Of a DNA stretch of 64,000 nt, positions 61,982 to 64,000 are shown one piece after another. Below the pieces are notes generated by a model. It did no database searches. It saw only the letters and a list, made by a program, of their open reading frames with translations, and was not told where the DNA came from. The position numbers and the translations under genes were made by a program. The DNA is from JBCDHN01 sp964351855 (GTDB lineage Bacteria; Verrucomicrobiota; Verrucomicrobiia; Verrucomicrobiales; DEV007). The stretch's first letter is position 1; each line of letters starts with the position of its first letter. Location of the stretch: assembly GCA_964351855.1 (NCBI GenBank), contig CAYGQD010000001.1:1-64000 (forward strand), written 5' to 3'.

Positions 61982-62626
61982 GTGGAGGCATACCCCTATA
62001 TTGAAGAAATCAAGCTAGTGACGAACACCGACCACTGTGCTAGTAATCGCTGTGAAAGGGGAGCGTCTCCTTTCACGATTTTTAAGGGAGACGGTTTCGG
62101 CAAGAACGGAGAAACACTCGATGAGTCGGAACTTCCTCCGAACCTTACCCAAACCTGGCTGGAGGACGAATACGAAGCCGGAAAGCCGTTTCCCTCCTAC
62201 GCCAAACTCCTTCCCTATCGCGGCAAAAAAAGGGGAGAAAGTCGTTATTCATGGACGATTGATTTCACGGCAAGGCGAAAAAAAGCGAGAGAGGACATGA
62301 AACCTTTCATCAAAGAGGCTGAGCGTCTGAAAGGCGAAATTGTCGCTGCCAAAGAGAAGCTTAAAGCGGTAAAAAAGGCAGATAAGAAGTCCGATAAAAT
62401 CGAAACCCTCGAAACCGAGATCCAAGAAAAAGACAAGGCCCGGCGCGATGCAGAAAACAAGGCCGAAGACATCGGCAATACCGTTTTTGACCTCAAGGCC
62501 GTAAATCCAAATTCCGTCGTCAAAATCGACGACCGGACGCCTACCGAGGTGATTAAAAGCATCGAGGAGCAAGGGGAAATTATTGCAAAATCCCTTTCCG
62601 AACTTCGGGCTTTGTTAAAGGTCTGA
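61982..62626 (+). CDS. coiled-coil hypothetical protein
   Basis: The start is GTG 61982 (MEAYPYIEEIKLVTNT). The 214-residue protein has a mixed N-terminal half and a long Lys/Glu-rich coiled coil at about residues 98-160. No family is recognised. It diverges from parA, sharing the region with the inverted sites, and may be coregulated with it. Confidence 0.6.
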   Translation: MEAYPYIEEIKLVTNTDHCASNRCERGASPFTIFKGDGFGKNGETLDESELPPNLTQTWLEDEYEAGKPFPSYAKLLPYRGKKRGESRYSWTIDFTARRKKAREDMKPFIKEAERLKGEIVAAKEKLKAVKKADKKSDKIETLETEIQEKDKARRDAENKAEDIGNTVFDLKAVNPNSVVKIDDRTPTEVIKSIEEQGEIIAKSLSELRALLKV

Positions 62627-62701
62627 TCTCGGAAGCTTTGGCCAGTTGGAATTCCGAGTTCAAGTGCTTGTTCCGGCGGAAATACAGCGCTCAACTGCGA
62701 C

Positions 62702-63400
62702 ATGGATCAAAGAGTAGTTGTTTCGCAAGCATCATTGGATAGACCTGTAGGCCCCAAGTTTCCCTGGTTCTTGGCGCTTCTCATCGGAATTGCTCTTGGC
62801 GGCACAGGCGGATGGTTTGGGCAGATTTCGATCGAGCGCAGCGAGGCGACAAAATACCACTCTGAGTTGCTTCGTCCTTGGCTGGCCTATGACAAGGATT
62901 ACTACAAAAAGCGACCCAGAGAGCTGAATGATGACCATCGCTGCGTCGCTTTCCTGGTTTACCAAGCTTTTACAGACGACTGCAACCTTGAGGAAGTGCT
63001 GGATTTGGCTATGCCAACTTCTCAGGTGCCGCCGCCCCTCAAAGAACTTACCAAGAAGAGACTTTTGGAGAACCACGCACAAGCCATTGGTTATGGGCTC
63101 TACACCGAAGAAAACCTGGCAAAAATGTTCAATGGCTTGGCTCCTTTTGCGACGCAGGGAGAATACGCGGGCGAGCAAATGCACTCAGAACATATCGTTC
63201 CAAAGGCGGTTGCCCCGAAGATGGACAATTTGCTAATGAATTTGGAATGGCTTCCCGCATCTGTGAATCGCTCCAAATCTGACACCATCACAGAAAGGGC
63301 CATGAAATTCGCCCAGCTCTACCACAAGGCGGGGATTATGGGCACAGAAGAGTTTATCAAAGTTGAAAAGCAGTTCGAGATTGATAGCGGGAAACGCTGA
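62702..63400 (+). CDS. membrane-anchored HNH endonuclease family protein
   Basis: An N-terminal TM segment (FPWFLALLIGIALGGTGGWF) precedes a helical region and the HNH-like core SEHIVPKAVAPKMDNLLMNLEWLP and NRSKSDTIT. It is the intact paralogue of the broken gene at 40992-41675, with 232 residues. Such anchored HNH proteins are common on mobile elements, where they may act on incoming DNA or on the host; the role is unknown. Confidence 0.75.
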   Translation: MDQRVVVSQASLDRPVGPKFPWFLALLIGIALGGTGGWFGQISIERSEATKYHSELLRPWLAYDKDYYKKRPRELNDDHRCVAFLVYQAFTDDCNLEEVLDLAMPTSQVPPPLKELTKKRLLENHAQAIGYGLYTEENLAKMFNGLAPFATQGEYAGEQMHSEHIVPKAVAPKMDNLLMNLEWLPASVNRSKSDTITERAMKFAQLYHKAGIMGTEEFIKVEKQFEIDSGKR

Positions 63401-63414
63401 GGAGGAGCCAAATT

Positions 63415-63768
63415 TCACCTGACCTCTGTTCCCCGCTCTTCCGATTGCGCTTGTGGGGGGCAGAGTTCTCCTGACTTTGGGCGATAGTTCTCATACGCCT
63501 CTAGGAATAGGCGTTCCGACTCGTCAACAAACTCACTTCTCCGCTCCTGGAGGTGAATAAGTTTGGTGCAGACGTTCTTGTAGATGATCCGGTGAGCCTG
63601 ATTGTGCAGTAGCTCCTCATTGTATTCATCGAACGAGATGGCATCCTCGCCCAGAGTCAGGTTCACCATCCGCAACAGTTCTTCCTTCGTCAATTTGTCG
63701 ATTGGCTGATCCTGGTTCCCTTCTCCGACAAAGTAGCCCTTGCCGTCTTTAATCTTCAATAGCTTCAT
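63415..63768 (-). CDS. small protein coupled to an ATPase gene
   Basis: The 117-residue protein (MKLLKIKDGKGYFVGEG..., LLRMVNLTLGEDAISFDEYNEEL, AHRIIYKNVCTKL, FVDESERLFLEAYENY) resembles short proteins I recall next to AAA ATPases in many bacteria. It overlaps the ATPase end by 20 bases, so the two are translated together. No catalytic residues are visible. Confidence 0.65.
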   Translation of the reverse strand: MKLLKIKDGKGYFVGEGNQDQPIDKLTKEELLRMVNLTLGEDAISFDEYNEELLHNQAHRIIYKNVCTKLIHLQERRSEFVDESERLFLEAYENYRPKSGELCPPQAQSEERGTEVR

Positions 63769-64000
63769 ACGTTTTTTGTCTTCTCGTGTAGGCGTCCCGC
63801 CCGGCTTCCAGCGAATTCAGCATGTTGTCCAGATTGTCGATCTCGCTGCCGTCTGGAGCGAACAGCTTACGATTGGTGGGATGTCCAGAGTACAACCTGT
63901 AGCGCACATCCGCCCCGACTCGCTCCTTCCTCGCAATCAGGAGGTAATCGGCACCGATCGACGCGCCCACGGTACTGTTGTGCGTGACCACCACCACTGG
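63749..64000 (-). CDS. C-terminal end of an AAA/SMC-like ATPase (partial)
   Basis: The visible part ends an ATPase: VVVVTHNSTVGASIGADYLLIARKE is the H-loop/switch region following Walker B in SMC-like ATPases, followed by YRLYSGHPTNRKLF and LEAGRDAYTRRQKTYE. The 5' part lies beyond the right window edge. With the small downstream gene it may be part of a defence or DNA repair operon; that is inference. Confidence 0.6.
   Translation of the reverse strand, partial: PVVVVTHNSTVGASIGADYLLIARKERVGADVRYRLYSGHPTNRKLFAPDGSEIDNLDNMLNSLEAGRDAYTRRQKTYEAIED

Noticed and set aside
1..64000. CRISPR arrays
   Set aside because: The only regular tandem repeat (27 bp, bases 1-81) has no spacers and is coding.
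1..64000. tRNA or rRNA genes
   Set aside because: No cloverleaf with a T-loop consensus or rRNA segment was recognised; only an isolated tRNA-end-like 18-base stretch at 44081 was seen.

Overview
The window is bacterial accessory DNA of about 50% G+C. It contains a 10-base N run, so it is a scaffold of a draft or metagenome assembly. The style of the integrases, the DUF4407 protein, the MobF relaxase and the small plasmid-type proteins suggest Verrucomicrobiota (Opitutae-like). That is an inference from protein style; no rRNA or tRNA gene is present to confirm it.

Layout. 1-5.2 kb: end of a cell-envelope locus (glycosyltransferase 9, sulfotransferase) interrupted by a decayed ISL3 element, then a methyltransferase, a small two-gene plasmid-type module and an acetyltransferase. 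5.3-16.8 kb: a DUF4407 membrane protein fused to a ParB-like HTH, then a cluster of exported or membrane hydrolase-like proteins (papain/alpha-beta hydrolase, endonuclease/exonuclease/phosphatase-fold enzyme, patatin phospholipase, lipoprotein). 16.8-22.4 kb: a tightly overlapping minus-strand operon led by a MobF relaxase, beside a 235-bp repeat that also occurs at 7.3 kb. 22.4-31 kb: small-gene region with a ParDE-like toxin-antitoxin, an orphan N6-methylase-like protein, DUF2958 and several small proteins behind copies of one recurrent leader (hairpin, AAACCAAC, AAGGAG). 31.1-35.7 kb: a Ser/Thr kinase overlapping a GAF protein with a degenerate class III cyclase-like C-terminus. 36.9-40.4 kb: a five-repeat HTH protein and a minimal tyrosine recombinase bounded by two 28-bp dif-like sites in inverted orientation. 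41-46.9 kb: a broken HNH gene, a soluble coupling ATPase with a membrane partner, a P4-type integrase, AlpA and more leader-type genes. 46.9-49.7 kb: decayed recombinase and regulator genes and a 5'-truncated KAP NTPase. 49.7-55.3 kb: a second integrase with an excisionase-like gene, a membrane protein and a sulfonate/nitrate-type ABC transporter. 55.6-59.5 kb: histidine kinase, receiver-AAA+ protein and a short third gene. 59.6-64 kb: partition genes (one intact ParA, one decayed), an HNH nuclease and the end of an ATPase operon.

Together this is a composite of integrated or plasmid-derived mobile elements: relaxase plus coupling protein for mobilisation, integrases for insertion, ParA and toxin-antitoxin genes for maintenance, and two multi-gene signalling cassettes as cargo. 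No type IV secretion pore genes are visible, so the element looks mobilisable rather than self-transmissible within this window. The most distinctive structure is the self-flanked recombinase at 39.78-40.44 kb, predicted to invert its own gene and change its start codon from ATG to TTG.
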